From positions 62,001 to 126,000 of the forward strand of contig CAVSWC010000001.1 in assembly GCA_963731585.1 (NCBI GenBank): a stretch of DNA of 64,000 nt. The letters are read 5' to 3'. Origin of the DNA: CANKHA01 sp963731585 (lineage in GTDB: Bacteria; Pseudomonadota; Alphaproteobacteria; Rhizobiales; Xanthobacteraceae). The translations under genes were made by a program, and so were the position numbers. Numbering within the stretch: position 1 is the stretch's first letter; each line of letters begins with the position of its first letter. Under the pieces are notes generated by a model that had not been told where the DNA came from, did not search any database, and worked only from the letters and a program-made list of their open reading frames with translations. This document shows positions 11,078 through 21,118 of the stretch, piece by piece.

Positions 11078-11791
11078 TCAGTATTTCCGGAACAGCCCGA
11101 CCAGCTTGCCCTGGATGCGCACCCGGTTAGGCGGAAGGATGCGGACTTCGTAGGCGGTGTTGGCGGGCTCAAGCGCGATCGACGCGCCGCGGCGGCGGAA
11201 GCGCTTCAGCGTCGCTTCCTCGTCGTCGATCAGCGCCACGACGATGTCGCCGGTCTCGGCAGCCTCCATGCGTTTGATCAGCGCCGTGTCGCCATCGAGA
11301 ATGCCGGCCTCGATCATGGAGTCGCCGCGCACCTCGAGGGCGAAGTGCTCGCCGGACGTCAGCAGGTCCGGCGGCATATTGATGGTGTGGGTACGGGTCT
11401 GGATCGCCTCGATCGGCGTGCCGGCGGCGATGCGGCCCATGACCGGGACAGCGATTGGCCGGCCGTTGCCTTCGTCATCGGCTGCAAGTTGCCGCACGCG
11501 GCCGAGATCGCCTTCGATGACGCTCGGGGTAAAGCCGCGCCGGCCGTTGCCGCCTCCACCCATGCCGTGGGCGACGCTCTCGGGCAACTTGATGACCTCG
11601 ATGGCGCGGGCGCGGTTCGGCAGACGGCGGATGAAGCCGCGCTCCTCCAGCGCCGTGATCAGGCGGTGGATGCCGGACTTGGACCGCAGGTCCAGAGCGT
11701 CCTTCATCTCGTCGAAGGAGGGCGGCACGCCGGCCTCCTTGACGCGCTCATGGATGAAGCGGAGGAGTTCGAATTGTTTGCGCGTCAGCAT
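11078..11791 (-). CDS. lexA: SOS repressor LexA
   Basis: Represses DNA-damage genes and is inactivated by RecA-stimulated self-cleavage. 237 residues: an N-terminal winged helix-turn-helix (about 1-65, MLTRKQFELLRFI...) and a C-terminal S24 peptidase-like domain. The scissile bond Ala123-Gly124 in RIAAGTP, the nucleophile Ser158 in VRGDSMIEAG and the general-base Lys196 in EATLKRF are all present, so it should be self-cleavable. The ATG at 11791 opens the conserved HTH; more upstream in-frame starts would add 31 residues of poor quality. A GTTC-N7-GTTC operator lies about 75-90 bases upstream (separate entry), indicating autoregulation. It follows moeA on the same strand. Confidence 0.97.
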   Translation of the reverse strand: MLTRKQFELLRFIHERVKEAGVPPSFDEMKDALDLRSKSGIHRLITALEERGFIRRLPNRARAIEVIKLPESVAHGMGGGGNGRRGFTPSVIEGDLGRVRQLAADDEGNGRPIAVPVMGRIAAGTPIEAIQTRTHTINMPPDLLTSGEHFALEVRGDSMIEAGILDGDTALIKRMEAAETGDIVVALIDDEEATLKRFRRRGASIALEPANTAYEVRILPPNRVRIQGKLVGLFRKY

Positions 11792-11864
11792 CGCTGGCTC
11801 TTCTCCCGGAAAAGGCTGGAAACCACGGGACAGGGTCGAAACAAAGCATGAACATACCCTATCT

Positions 11865-11879
11865 GTTCGATATGTGTTC
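11865..11879 (-). promoter_or_regulatory. Alphaproteobacterial SOS box upstream of lexA
   Basis: GTTC at 11865-11868 and GTTC at 11876-11879, separated by exactly seven bases, matching the GTTC-N7-GTTC direct-repeat LexA operator known in alphaproteobacteria. It sits between the moeA stop and the lexA start. Confidence 0.85.
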
Positions 11880-11919
11880 CGCAACCTTTTAATTTGGGAT
11901 GAACAATGCGGCGAGGCCG

Positions 11920-13131
11920 CTAAAACCGCAGCTTAACGATGGGGCATTCGCTACCGGATGGCAGCGCGGGGGCATGCGCTTGCCGAATCAGCAGGCAGTC
12001 GGCTTTGGCCAAAGCCGCCATCATCGATGAGTCCTGCAGAGGCAACGGCGTCGCCACCGGCGCGCCGTCGGAGCCGACGCTGAGGGTGGCGCGCAGAAAA
12101 TCCATGCGCTCGTCATTCGCCGGCAGGTCGCTGCCCAGCACCGCCGTTTCGGAAGCGGCCGACAAATCCGTGCGCCCCGACAGACGCCGGATGAGCGGGA
12201 CGAGAAAGAGCAAGGCGCAGACATAGGAGGAGACCGGATTGCCGGGCAGGCCGAGCACATGCATGCCGCCGAGCCGTCCATGCATCACCGGCCGGCCCGG
12301 GCGGAGGGCGACTTTCCAGAAGGAGAGGGTGAGGCCTTCGGCGGCCAGGCTCTGCTGCACCAGATCATGATCGCCGACCGATGCGCCGCCCGCCGTCACC
12401 AGAATGTCGGCGCCGATCGTGCGCGCGCGTCGCACGGCACCGGCGATGGCATCGATGCGGTCGGGCGCAATGCCGAGATCGATCGTCGATGCGCCTTCCT
12501 GACGCGCCAGCGCGCCGAGAGCGAAGCCGTTGGAATAGACCACCTGGCCGGGCCGCAGCTCTGAGCCCGGCGGCCGGAGCTCGTCGCCGGTGCCCAGTAC
12601 CGCGACTTGCGGGACGCGATGCAGCGGCACGGTCGCATGGTTCATCGCCGCCGCCAGCATCAAGTCGCGGGCGGTCAGGCGGCGGCCTTTCGGCAGCAGC
12701 ACGTCGCCTTGCTTGAAATCGAGTCCGCGGGTGCGCACGTTCTTTCCGCGCGCTACGGACGAATTGATCACCACCACGCTGTCCTGGCATGTGGTGTTTT
12801 CCTGAATAACCACGGTATCGGTGCCGGCCGGCAGAACGCCGCCGGTGAAGATGCGCGCCGCTTCGCCCGCCGCAATGGGCGTCGCAAAGGGATGTCCCGC
12901 GGCGACTTCACCGATGACCTTCAATCTTGCGGGAACGCTCGCAACATCGTCGGCACGCACCGCATATCCATCCATGGCGGATACGTCGGCCGGCGGCTGT
13001 GTGATGCGGGCCGCAACATCGGCGGCAAGGACGCGCCCGGCTGCTTCTGTGAGCGGAACGTGCTCCGCCGGCAACGGCTCTACATCCTGCAATACCCGCG
13101 AAAGCGCGTCGCCCACCGATAACAAAGCCAC
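11920..13131 (-). CDS. moeA: Molybdopterin molybdenumtransferase MoeA
   Basis: Inserts molybdate into adenylylated molybdopterin, the last step of molybdenum cofactor assembly. 403 residues with the four-domain MoeA layout: N-terminal domain with SAMDGYA near residues 52-58, MoCF-binding domain with AVLGTGDEL and TAGGASVGDHD, the LPGNPVSS motif, and the C-terminal beta domain ending IVKLRF. It follows moaC with a 3-base gap, so the two are co-transcribed, probably with the upstream trp genes. The reading frame is intact. Confidence 0.95.
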   Translation of the reverse strand: MALLSVGDALSRVLQDVEPLPAEHVPLTEAAGRVLAADVAARITQPPADVSAMDGYAVRADDVASVPARLKVIGEVAAGHPFATPIAAGEAARIFTGGVLPAGTDTVVIQENTTCQDSVVVINSSVARGKNVRTRGLDFKQGDVLLPKGRRLTARDLMLAAAMNHATVPLHRVPQVAVLGTGDELRPPGSELRPGQVVYSNGFALGALARQEGASTIDLGIAPDRIDAIAGAVRRARTIGADILVTAGGASVGDHDLVQQSLAAEGLTLSFWKVALRPGRPVMHGRLGGMHVLGLPGNPVSSYVCALLFLVPLIRRLSGRTDLSAASETAVLGSDLPANDERMDFLRATLSVGSDGAPVATPLPLQDSSMMAALAKADCLLIRQAHAPALPSGSECPIVKLRF

Positions 13132-13134
13132 CGC

Positions 13135-13624
13135 TCACTCCTTCGCGCGATAGTGCCCGGATTTCCCTCCGCGCTTCTCGACCAGGTGGATGGCTTCGAT
13201 GGTCATGCCGCGCTCCACCGCCTTGACCATGTCGTAGATCGTCAGGCAGGCGACCGATACCGCGGTCAGCGCTTCCATCTCCACGCCGGTCTGACCGGTA
13301 ACCTTGACCGTGGCGCGCACGATCAGGCCGGGCAGCGTGTGGTCGGGGGTTATCTCCACCTCAACCTTGGTGATCGGCAGCGGATGGCACAGCGGAATGA
13401 GTTGATGCGTCTTCTTGGCCGCCATGATCCCCGCGATCCGGCCGGCACCGAGCACGTCGCCTTTCTTGGCGTCGCCGCCGAGCACTAGGTCGAGCGTTTT
13501 GCGTCGTCATGATCACGCGGCCTTCGGCGGTCGCGACGCGCTCGGTGATGTCTTTGTCCGAGACATCGACCATGCGCGCCTCCCCGCTGCTGGCGAGATG
13601 CGTGAGCTTGCTCTTGCGCGCCAT
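13135..13624 (-). CDS. moaC: Cyclic pyranopterin monophosphate synthase MoaC (one-base insertion)
   Basis: Second enzyme of molybdopterin biosynthesis; with MoaA it converts GTP to cPMP. The N-terminal part (MARKSKLTHLASSGEARMV...) and the C-terminal part (LGGDAKKGDVLGAGRIAGI, then LCHPLPITKV and LTAVSVACLTIYDM) are both typical but lie in different frames. Removing one base near 13504 restores a continuous product of about 162 residues, the normal length. The interval is 3n+1 bases, as a single insertion predicts. It sits 2 bases after trpC and 3 bases before moeA, so it belongs to the same operon. I read it as one intact gene with a sequencing or assembly error. Confidence 0.9.
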
Positions 13625-13626
13625 CG

Positions 13627-14436
13627 TTACCTCGCGTCCGCTACGTCGCGGCGAAGCAGCGCCTTGGTTGCGGCTTCCACATCGGGTTGCCGCATCAGGC
13701 TCTCACCCACCAGGAACGCCGAGATGCCCACCCGCCGCAGCCGCGCCAGATCTGCCGGCTCAAACAGGCCGCTTTCGCCCACCGCCACACGGTCCTTCGG
13801 CAGCATCGGCGCAAGCCGCTCGCTCACGGCAAGCGTCGTCTCGAATGTTTTCAGGTCGCGGTTATTGATTCCGATCAGGCGCGATTTCAATTTCAGCGCG
13901 CGCGAGAGTTCATCTTCGTTGTGCACTTCCAGCAGGACGTCCATGCCGTGGGCGCAGGCAACGTCTTCCAGCTCTTCCGCTGTAGCGTCGTCCACCACCG
14001 CCATGATGATCAAGATGCAGTCGGCGCCCCAGGCCCGCGCCTCCACCACTTGATAGGGGTCATACAGGAAATCCTTGCGCAGCACCGGGAGCGACGTCGC
14101 CGCCCGGGCGGCGCCGAGGAAATCGGGGCGGCCCTGAAATGAAGGCGCATCGGTGAGGACCGAGAGGCAGACCGCGCCGCCCGCCGCATAGGCGCGCGCG
14201 AGCGAAGGCGGATCGAAATCGGCCCGGATCAATCCCCTGGACGGGCTCGCCTTCTTGATCTCGGCGATCAGCGCATAGTCGCCGGCCGCAAGCTTGCGCT
14301 CGATGGCGTGCAGAAAACCGCGCGGGGCGGAGACGGCGCGGGCTTGCGCCTCGATCGTGCCGAGCGGCCGCCGGCGCTTGGCAGCGTCGATCTCCTTGCG
14401 CTTATAAGCTTCGATTTGGGTGAGGATGTCGGCCAT
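13627..14436 (-). CDS. trpC: Indole-3-glycerol phosphate synthase
   Basis: Closes the indole ring in tryptophan biosynthesis, converting CdRP to indole-3-glycerol phosphate. 269 residues forming a TIM barrel. The catalytic lysine is in IAEIKKASPSRG, the second catalytic lysine in LPVLRKDF, and the phosphate-binding glycines in VGESGL near residue 219. It follows trpD with a 3-base gap. The monofunctional form (no fused TrpF) is usual in alphaproteobacteria. Confidence 0.96.
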   Translation of the reverse strand: MADILTQIEAYKRKEIDAAKRRRPLGTIEAQARAVSAPRGFLHAIERKLAAGDYALIAEIKKASPSRGLIRADFDPPSLARAYAAGGAVCLSVLTDAPSFQGRPDFLGAARAATSLPVLRKDFLYDPYQVVEARAWGADCILIIMAVVDDATAEELEDVACAHGMDVLLEVHNEDELSRALKLKSRLIGINNRDLKTFETTLAVSERLAPMLPKDRVAVGESGLFEPADLARLRRVGISAFLVGESLMRQPDVEAATKALLRRDVADAR

Positions 14437-14439
14437 GGA

Positions 14440-15456
14440 TCACGCATGCGATACGGCAGCAAGGCGGTCGAGTCGTTTCTTGGCCTCGCCGGAATCGATG
14501 GACTGCTGCGCCAGCGCCACGGCGTCCTTCAAATTGGCAGCTTTGCCCGCAACGACCAGTGCCGCGCCGGCATTGATCACCGACACATCGCGATGCGGGC
14601 CTTTGGCGCCTTTGAGCACGTCGAGCAGCGCGGCTGCGTTGGCTTCCGGATCGCCGCCGCGCAGATCCTCTGGCTTACCGCGGGCAAGACCGACGTCTTC
14701 TGGGGCGATCTCGAATACGCGCACCTTTCCATTCTCCAGGGCTGCAACGCTGGTGCGCCCACAGATGGTGATTTCGTCTAGCCCGTCGGAGCCGTGCACG
14801 ACCCAGGCGCTTTCAGACCCGAGGTTTTTCAAGGCTTCCGCCAGCGGTTCCACCCATTGTCGGGAGAAGACGCCGACCATCTGCCGCTTCACGCCCGCCG
14901 GGTTAGACAGCGGTCCAAGCAGGTTGAAGATGGTGCGCGTGCCGAGTTCCACGCGGGTCGCCGCAACATTCTTCATCGCGGGATGATGCGCGGGCGCGAA
15001 CATGAATCCGATGCCGGCCTCACGGATGCAGCGCGACACTTGTTCAGGCGTCAGCTCGATCTTGACGCCGAGCGCCACCAGCACGTCGGCTGCGCCGGAA
15101 CGCGAGGAGAGCGCGCGGTTGCCATGCTTGGCGACCGGCACGCCGGCGCCCGCAACGATCAGCGCCGCGCAGGTGGAGATGTTGTAGGTGCCCGAGGCAT
15201 CGCCGCCGGTGCCGACCACATCGATCGCGCCGGCGGGCGCTTCCACCCGCAGCATTTTCGCGCGCATCGTGCTCACCGCGCCGGTGATCTCTTCGATGGT
15301 TTCGCCGCGCACGCGCAGCGCCATCAACAGGCCGCCCATCTGCGATGGCGTTGCCGCGCCGGACATCATCAAGTCGAAAGCTTTGGCGGCTTCATCGCGG
15401 CTCAAGGCAGCGCCGGTCGCCACCTTGCGGATAAGCGCCTTGAAATCGTCGGTCAC
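14440..15456 (-). CDS. trpD: Anthranilate phosphoribosyltransferase
   Basis: Transfers phosphoribose from PRPP to anthranilate, the second step of the tryptophan pathway. About 338 residues. The glycine-rich PRPP loop VGTGGDASGTYNIS lies near residue 80, and KHGNRALSSRSG and the C-terminal alpha/beta domain follow. The start is a GTG at 15456 (VTDDFKALI) with GGGAG five bases upstream; the open frame runs much further upstream through trpG in another frame but is not coding there. It is separated from trpG by 11 bases and belongs to the trpG-trpD-trpC-moaC-moeA run. Confidence 0.95.
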   Translation of the reverse strand: MTDDFKALIRKVATGAALSRDEAAKAFDLMMSGAATPSQMGGLLMALRVRGETIEEITGAVSTMRAKMLRVEAPAGAIDVVGTGGDASGTYNISTCAALIVAGAGVPVAKHGNRALSSRSGAADVLVALGVKIELTPEQVSRCIREAGIGFMFAPAHHPAMKNVAATRVELGTRTIFNLLGPLSNPAGVKRQMVGVFSRQWVEPLAEALKNLGSESAWVVHGSDGLDEITICGRTSVAALENGKVRVFEIAPEDVGLARGKPEDLRGGDPEANAAALLDVLKGAKGPHRDVSVINAGAALVVAGKAANLKDAVALAQQSIDSGEAKKRLDRLAAVSHA

Positions 15457-15467
15457 ATCCGCTCCCT

Positions 15468-16091
15468 TCAATGTTCCGGTTTGCGCGTCGCGTTCTTGCC
15501 GCGTCCTTGCTTCGCATTCCAGTCGGCGGTGAGCTCCAGAAAATTCCGCAAAATCAGATGACCGTGTTCCGAAGCGATGCTCTCGGGATGAAACTGCACG
15601 CCGTGCACCGGAAGCTTGGTGTGCGCCAGTCCCATGACCAGCCCGTCGTCGGTTTCGGCGGTGACGGAAAGCTCCTGCGGCATGCTTTTGCGGTCCACGA
15701 CCAGCGAGTGATAGCGCGTCGCCTTGAACGGACCGTTGATGCCGCGAAACACGCTTTGGCCTTTGTGCTTCATCTCGGACAATTTGCCGTGTACCGGCAC
15801 CGGCGCGCGCACCACCTCGCCGCCGAAAACCTGGCCGATGGCCTGATGGCCCAGGCAAACGCCGAAGATCGGAATGGTCGGCGCCGCTTGCTTGATCAGA
15901 TCGAGGCAGATGCCGGCATCGTTCGGCGTGCAGGGGCCGGGCGACAGCACGATCGCCTCCGGCTCGGCGGCGATCACATCCTTCACCGCGATCTTGTCAT
16001 TGCGATGCACGGCCACGTCCGCCCCCAGCCCGCCCAGGTAGTGGAACAGGTTGAAGGTGAAGCTGTCGTAATTGTCGATCAGCAGGATCAT
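15468..16091 (-). CDS. trpG: Anthranilate synthase glutamine amidotransferase subunit
   Basis: Provides ammonia from glutamine to TrpE for anthranilate synthesis. 207 residues, class I glutamine amidotransferase: catalytic Cys79 in FGVCLGHQA and the His/Glu pair in HPESI near residue 178. ATG at 16091 (MILLIDNYDSFTFN) is the family start. It is separate from trpE, with a cupin gene between, rather than fused as in the TrpE(G) proteins of some rhizobia. Confidence 0.96.
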   Translation of the reverse strand: MILLIDNYDSFTFNLFHYLGGLGADVAVHRNDKIAVKDVIAAEPEAIVLSPGPCTPNDAGICLDLIKQAAPTIPIFGVCLGHQAIGQVFGGEVVRAPVPVHGKLSEMKHKGQSVFRGINGPFKATRYHSLVVDRKSMPQELSVTAETDDGLVMGLAHTKLPVHGVQFHPESIASEHGHLILRNFLELTADWNAKQGRGKNATRKPEH

Positions 16092-16233
16092 GGCGACACA
16101 GATGATGTCATCACCCTTCGAGGCGCCGCTTCCGGCGGCTCCCAAGGGCGAGGATCAAATGATTATCCGTTACGGACTAAGGTCTTAGACGCGGCTCTTG
16201 AGAGGGTCAAGGCGACCGCGGGAACCTGGACGG

Positions 16234-16701
16234 TCATGCTTTATGGATCGGATCGATCCATTTGACCTGTTCCGGCGGCTCGGCCGGCGCGATCTCGAGA
16301 TTCACCACGACCGCTTCGTTGTCGCTGCGCACCACGACGCATTCAAGCGGCTCGCTCGGGCTGGCATTGATCTCCTGATGCGGCACATACGGCGGCACGA
16401 AGATGAAATCGCCGGGGCCGGCCTCGGCGGTGAATTCCAGCCGCTCCCCCCAGCGCATCCGTGCTCTGCCGCGCACGACATAGATGATGCTCTCAAGCTC
16501 GCCGTGATGATGCGCGCCGGTCTTCGCATTGGGCTCGATCGCGACGGTGCCGGCCCACAGCTTTTGCGCGCCGGCGCGCGCAAGGTTGATTGCCGCCTTG
16601 CGGTGCATTCCAGGCGTCTGCGCAGTATTCGGGTCGAGCGAGTGCGCCGGAATCACCCGGACGCCATCGTGCTTCCATTTGGCAGAGCGATCGTGCGACA
16701 T
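16234..16701 (-). CDS. Cupin-domain protein
   Basis: A 155-residue single-domain cupin. Motif 1 is seen as TGAHHHGELESIIYVVRG near residue 70 and motif 2 as GDFIFVPPYVPHQEIN near residue 115, giving likely His/Glu metal ligands in a small beta barrel. The substrate is unknown. The ATG at 16701 has GGGAG six bases upstream. It lies between trpE and trpG on the same strand. No signal peptide is present. It could be a dioxygenase-like or sugar-binding cupin; the sequence does not decide. Confidence 0.85.
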   Translation of the reverse strand: MSHDRSAKWKHDGVRVIPAHSLDPNTAQTPGMHRKAAINLARAGAQKLWAGTVAIEPNAKTGAHHHGELESIIYVVRGRARMRWGERLEFTAEAGPGDFIFVPPYVPHQEINASPSEPLECVVVRSDNEAVVVNLEIAPAEPPEQVKWIDPIHKA

Positions 16702-16726
16702 GGCCGTCTCCCGATATCGTTGCGGC

Positions 16727-18245
16727 TTACTGCCCCCGTTTGGCGCTGCTGGCGAAACGCCGCGCTTCCTCGGCCGCACGGAACAGCGCCTTGGCCTTGT
16801 TGACGCATTCCTGCTGCTCGGCCTCGGGATTGGAGTCGGCGACGATGCCGGCACCGGCCTGCACATACATCACGCCGTCCTTCACCAAGGCGGTGCGCAG
16901 CACGATGCAGGTATCCATCTCGCCCGCGGCGGAGAAATAACCGACCGCGCCGGCATAAAGCCCGCGCTTTTCCTTTTCCAGTTCGTCGATGATTTCCATC
17001 GCGCGCACTTTCGGCGCGCCGGAGACCGTGCCCGCGGGAAATCCCCCGGCGAGTGCATCGATGGCGTCGTATTTGTCCCCGAGCCGGCCTTCCACATTGG
17101 AAACGATATGCATCACGTGGCTGTAGCGCTCGACGAAGAACTGGTCCGTGACCTTCACGGTGCCGATCTCGGCGACGCGGCCCACGTCGTTGCGGCCGAG
17201 ATCGAGCAGCATGAGATGTTCCGCGCGCTCCTTCGGATCGGCAAGGAGTTCGTCCTCCAGGGCCTTGTCCTCGTGCGGGCTCGCGCCACGCGGCCGCGTG
17301 CCGGCGATCGGGCGGATGGTGACTTTCCCGTCCGCCACCTTCACCAAGATTTCCGGGCTCGAGCCGGTAAGCGCGAAATCGCCAAGGTCGATGAAATAGA
17401 GATAAGGCGACGGATTGACCCGGCGCAGCGCGCGGTAGAGCGAAAAGGGCGGCAGCGCGTAGGGCGCTTCGAAGCGCTGCGCCAGCACGACCTGGAACAC
17501 GTCGCCAGCGGCAATGTATTCCTTCGCCTTCAGCACCATCTGGCGGTAGTCGGCGGCAGGGGTGTTGGAAACCGGTGCGCGTTGTCAGCGGACCCGTGTC
17601 AGCCTGGGCGGCTTCCTTATCGAGCGGACGGTCAAGCGCGTCGACGATTTGCGCCAGACGCTCTTGTGCACGCGCCAGCGCCGGCTTGGCGGCGACACCC
17701 TGTTCAGGACGCACCGGCGTCACAACGGTGAGCGTGTCCTCGACCGCGTCGAAGATGATTACCAGCGTCGGACGGATGAGCACAGCATCCGGAATCCCGA
17801 TCGGGTCCGGATTAGGCGGCGGCAATTCCTCCATCAGCCGCACCATGTCATAGCCCAGATAGCCAAAGACGCCGGCCGCCATCGGCGGCAGCTTCTCCGG
17901 CAGGCTGATGCGGCTTTCCTGCAGCAATGCGCGCAAGGCCTGCAGCGGTGGCTGCGGGCAGGGCGAGAAGCCATCAGGCTTGTTGCGAGCGGCACGATTG
18001 ATCTCGGCCTTGGCGCCTTGCGTGCGCCACACAAGATCCGGTTCAAGCCCGATGATGGAATAGCGGCCGCGGGTGTCGCCGCCTTCCACCGATTCCAACA
18101 GGAAGCTCATTGGCTTGCCGCCGGCGATCTTGATGAAGGCAGAAACCGGTGTTTCCAGGTCGGCGACCAGCGTGGTCCAGACCACCTGCGCTTCGCCGCG
18201 CGCGTAGCGCTCGGCGAATTCCCCTGCCGATGGTTCGATCTGCAT
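16727..18245 (-). CDS. trpE: Anthranilate synthase component I (one-base insertion)
   Basis: Converts chorismate to anthranilate with ammonia from TrpG. About 505 residues when read across one frame change. The N-terminal part carries the Trp-feedback motif LLESVEGGDTRGRYSIIG (residues about 49-66). The C-terminal part, in another frame, carries GTRPRGASPHEDKALE, LLDLGRNDVGRV, GTVSGAPKVRAMEI and MDTCIVLRTA, the chorismate-binding motifs. The extra base lies near 17576, and the interval length is 3n+1. It is read as a single intact gene with an artefactual insertion. It starts 8 bases after the PpiD-like gene and precedes the cupin. Confidence 0.92.
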
Positions 18246-18253
18246 CGGAACGC

Positions 18254-20162
18254 TCAGTTCGTGCTGCCGCCGCCGGTGACCTGATTCAAGGCGCTCGGGT
18301 TGATGGTGACACCGACATCACGCTCCAGCCGCTCCGCATAGCCGGCAAGCAATTCTTCGGCAAGCGCACGGCGCAATTCATCGGAAATGCGCTTGGCATC
18401 GGGGGAGTCCATATCCAGTTCTGGCGTTTTTGTGTCCTGGACCCGGAACGCCACACGCTGCGTTGCCTGCACACCCTCGGCGGAGCCGGCCGCGCCCTTG
18501 GGCGTTCGGAAGATGGCGTTGATCGTCAGCACCAGAAAGATTTTCCGTCGGATCGCCGCGCTTGACGCCGGAGGCGGTTTCCACCTTGAGCGCGTCTTCC
18601 GCGGCGACGTCCTGCAACGAGCCGCCCGCCTTCAGCTTCTCGACCATGGCATCGGCCTTGGTCTTCAGCCGCTTGGCGATCTCGTCATTGATGTAACGTA
18701 TCTCGATCTCGGCCTTCACCTCATCCAGGCTGCGCTCGCGCGCCGGCGTGGTGCCGACGACGTCGTACCAGATAAAGCCATTCTCATGCTGCAGCGGATC
18801 GTTCTCAACGCCGACATCCGTGGCGAAAATCGCCGGTCCGAGCTCGCCTGGCTTTGGCAGGTCGGAAACCGGAACGCCTTCGGGCGTGCGGCCATTGCGG
18901 TCGATGGCCTCGATGGTGCGGCTGGCGAGTCTCAGCTTTTCGGCTGCCTCCGCCAGCGTCTCGCCGCCGGCGCGTGCGTCCTCGAGCTTGTCGCGCAGGC
19001 TGGAAACCTGCGCCTTGGCCTGTTCCAACGCTATGTCGCGCTTGATATCATCGGCGACTTGTTCATAGGTCAGGGTCGTGCCCGGCTGGATCTTCAGCAC
19101 GCGCACGAGCGCGGTGCCGAAGCGTCCCTTGATCGGGGCGCTGACTTCGCCTTCCTTGAGCGCGAAGGCGGCATCCGCCACGGCCTGGTCGATCATGCCG
19201 GACTTCGGGATGGTGCCGAGGTCGATGTCGGATTCTTTTAGCCCGCGTTCCTGGGCCACGGCTTCAAACGCCGTGCCTTGAGCAATTTTCTCAGACGCTG
19301 CCTTCGCCTCGTCGCCATCCGGGAACACCATCTGCTGGATGTGACGCTGCTCCGGCGTGCTGTAGCGCGCCTTCCGTTCCTCGAAAATGCGCTGGGCGTC
19401 GACGTCGCTGATCGTCTCCCACTTTGCGATCTCGGCGGGTGTGACGACGACAAGGACGACCTTGCGATATTCCGGCGCGCGGAATTGTCCTTTGCGCTCC
19501 TCGAAGTATTTCGCCAGTTCGTCAGGGGAGGGCGGCGGGATGGCGCCGGCCTGCGAGCGGTCGAGCACGACATATTCGATCGCGCGTTCTTCGTTGCTAT
19601 AGCGATATTCGGCCTCCACCGCCGCCTTCGGCACCGTGAGCTCGCCCGCCACCGTATCGACGATCTGCCGGCGCAGCATCTGCTTGCGATGCTCCGCAAC
19701 ATAACGCGACTCGCTATAGCCGGCCTGGCGGATGATCGCCTCGAACCGGGCCCGATCGAAACCGCCGGTGAACCCGCGGAAGGAGGGATCGTTCATGATC
19801 GAATTGGCCACGTCCGCATCGGAAATGTTCAGGCCCATCTGCCGGGCGCGCTCGTCGAGCGCGGCTTCCGCGATCAATTGGCCGAGCACCTGACGGTCGA
19901 AGCCGAAGGCGCGCGCCTGATCCATGGAGACGGGTCGCCCGACCTCGCGGCTGAGCTGCTGCAGCCGGTCGTTGTAGATCGTGCGGAACTGCTCGATGCC
20001 GATTTCGGTGCTCCCCACCTTGGCGAGCGCGGAGCGGCCGAAGCCACGGAATACGTCGCCGATCCCCCAGACCGCGAAGCTGAGCGCGAGCAGGCCTAGC
20101 ACCACGGTCATGATGGCTTTGCCGATACGACCGGTGGAGGCGTTCTTGATACCTCTAAGCAT
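18254..20162 (-). CDS. PpiD/SurA-type periplasmic peptidyl-prolyl isomerase (one-base insertion)
   Basis: Membrane-anchored periplasmic folding chaperone of the SurA_N/PpiD class. About 636 codons. An N-terminal anchor helix (MTVVLGLLALSFAVWGIGDVF, about residues 18-38) is followed by a SurA_N-like helical chaperone domain and a parvulin-type PPIase region (EQRHIQQMVF ... DIDLGTIPKSGM ... GEVSAPIKGRFGTALVRV). The last 90 residues are in a different frame from the TTT run at 18536-18538, where one base is extra. The gene heads the minus-strand series ending at lexA and diverges from tpiA. The usual Rhizobiales position is next to tpiA and the trp genes, which supports the assignment. Confidence 0.88.
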
Positions 20163-20362
20163 GGGACCTGTGCATGGTTGGGAATGCGCGGGCGCCGACG
20201 CCGTTCAAGCGCCGCAAGGTCTTATCATAAAGATCGCCTTGCGCCGCCGCAAGATTTTGCCGCCGCCGCAACATTACCGCGTGGCAAGGTTGGACCTCTG
20301 GCGTGGGCTGGCCCGGTCTGCTACCCGCACCATGGGAAGAAGAAAAATCCGAGGATATAGGG

Positions 20363-21118
20363 ATGGCGAATACGCCGCGGCCGCTGGTGGCGGGCAATTG
20401 GAAAATGAATGGCCTGCGCAGTTCGCTTACGGAGCTCAAGGCTGTTCTGCAGGGCGGCCGCGACCTCGCAGGCAAAGTCGACTTGATGGTCTGCCCCCCG
20501 GCACCGCTGCTGAAGGAATTTGCCGCGGCCGCCGCAGGTTCGACAGTCACAATCGGCGCGCAGGACTGCCATCCGGAGCCGTCGGGAGCCTTCACCGGCG
20601 ACATCTCCGCTGAAATGCTGGCGGATGCGGGCGCCGCCGCCGTGATCGTCGGTCATTCCGAACGCCGCTCGCTGCATGGCGAGGAGGACGAACTTGTCCG
20701 GCTCAAGGCACTGGCCGCGCACCGCGCCGGCCTGACCGCCATCGTCTGCGTCGGCGAAACCAAGGCGCAGCGCGAGGCGAAAGAAACCATCCCGGTGGTG
20801 CGCCAGCAGATTGATGGTTCCCTTCCGAAACAGGCCACGGCGACCAACCTGATCCTCGCCTATGAGCCGGTCTGGGCTATCGGCACCGGGCTCACGCCAC
20901 GGCCGTCGGATGTCGCTGAGGTGCATAGTTTTCTGCGCGAGCGGCTGGCCCGCCGCTATGGGGCCGAGGGGCAGCGTATCCGGATCCTCTATGGCGGTTC
21001 GGTGAAGCCTTCCAACGCGCGCGAACTGATGGCGGTCGGCAATGTCAATGGCGCCCTGGTCGGTGGCGCCAGCCTGAAAGCCTCCGAATTTCTGGCCATA
21101 GCGGCCGCCTGCGGCTGA
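20363..21118 (+). CDS. tpiA: Triosephosphate isomerase
   Basis: Interconverts dihydroxyacetone phosphate and glyceraldehyde 3-phosphate. 251 residues, TIM barrel. Lys14 in GNWKMN, His98 in VGHSERR and Glu168 in AYEPVWAIGTG form the active site; the phosphate-binding GGSVKPSNA is near the C-terminus. GAGGA about 10 bases upstream supports the ATG at 20363. It diverges from the PpiD-like gene and is followed by a 394-base repeat-bearing interval before secG. Confidence 0.97.
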   Translation: MANTPRPLVAGNWKMNGLRSSLTELKAVLQGGRDLAGKVDLMVCPPAPLLKEFAAAAAGSTVTIGAQDCHPEPSGAFTGDISAEMLADAGAAAVIVGHSERRSLHGEEDELVRLKALAAHRAGLTAIVCVGETKAQREAKETIPVVRQQIDGSLPKQATATNLILAYEPVWAIGTGLTPRPSDVAEVHSFLRERLARRYGAEGQRIRILYGGSVKPSNARELMAVGNVNGALVGGASLKASEFLAIAAACG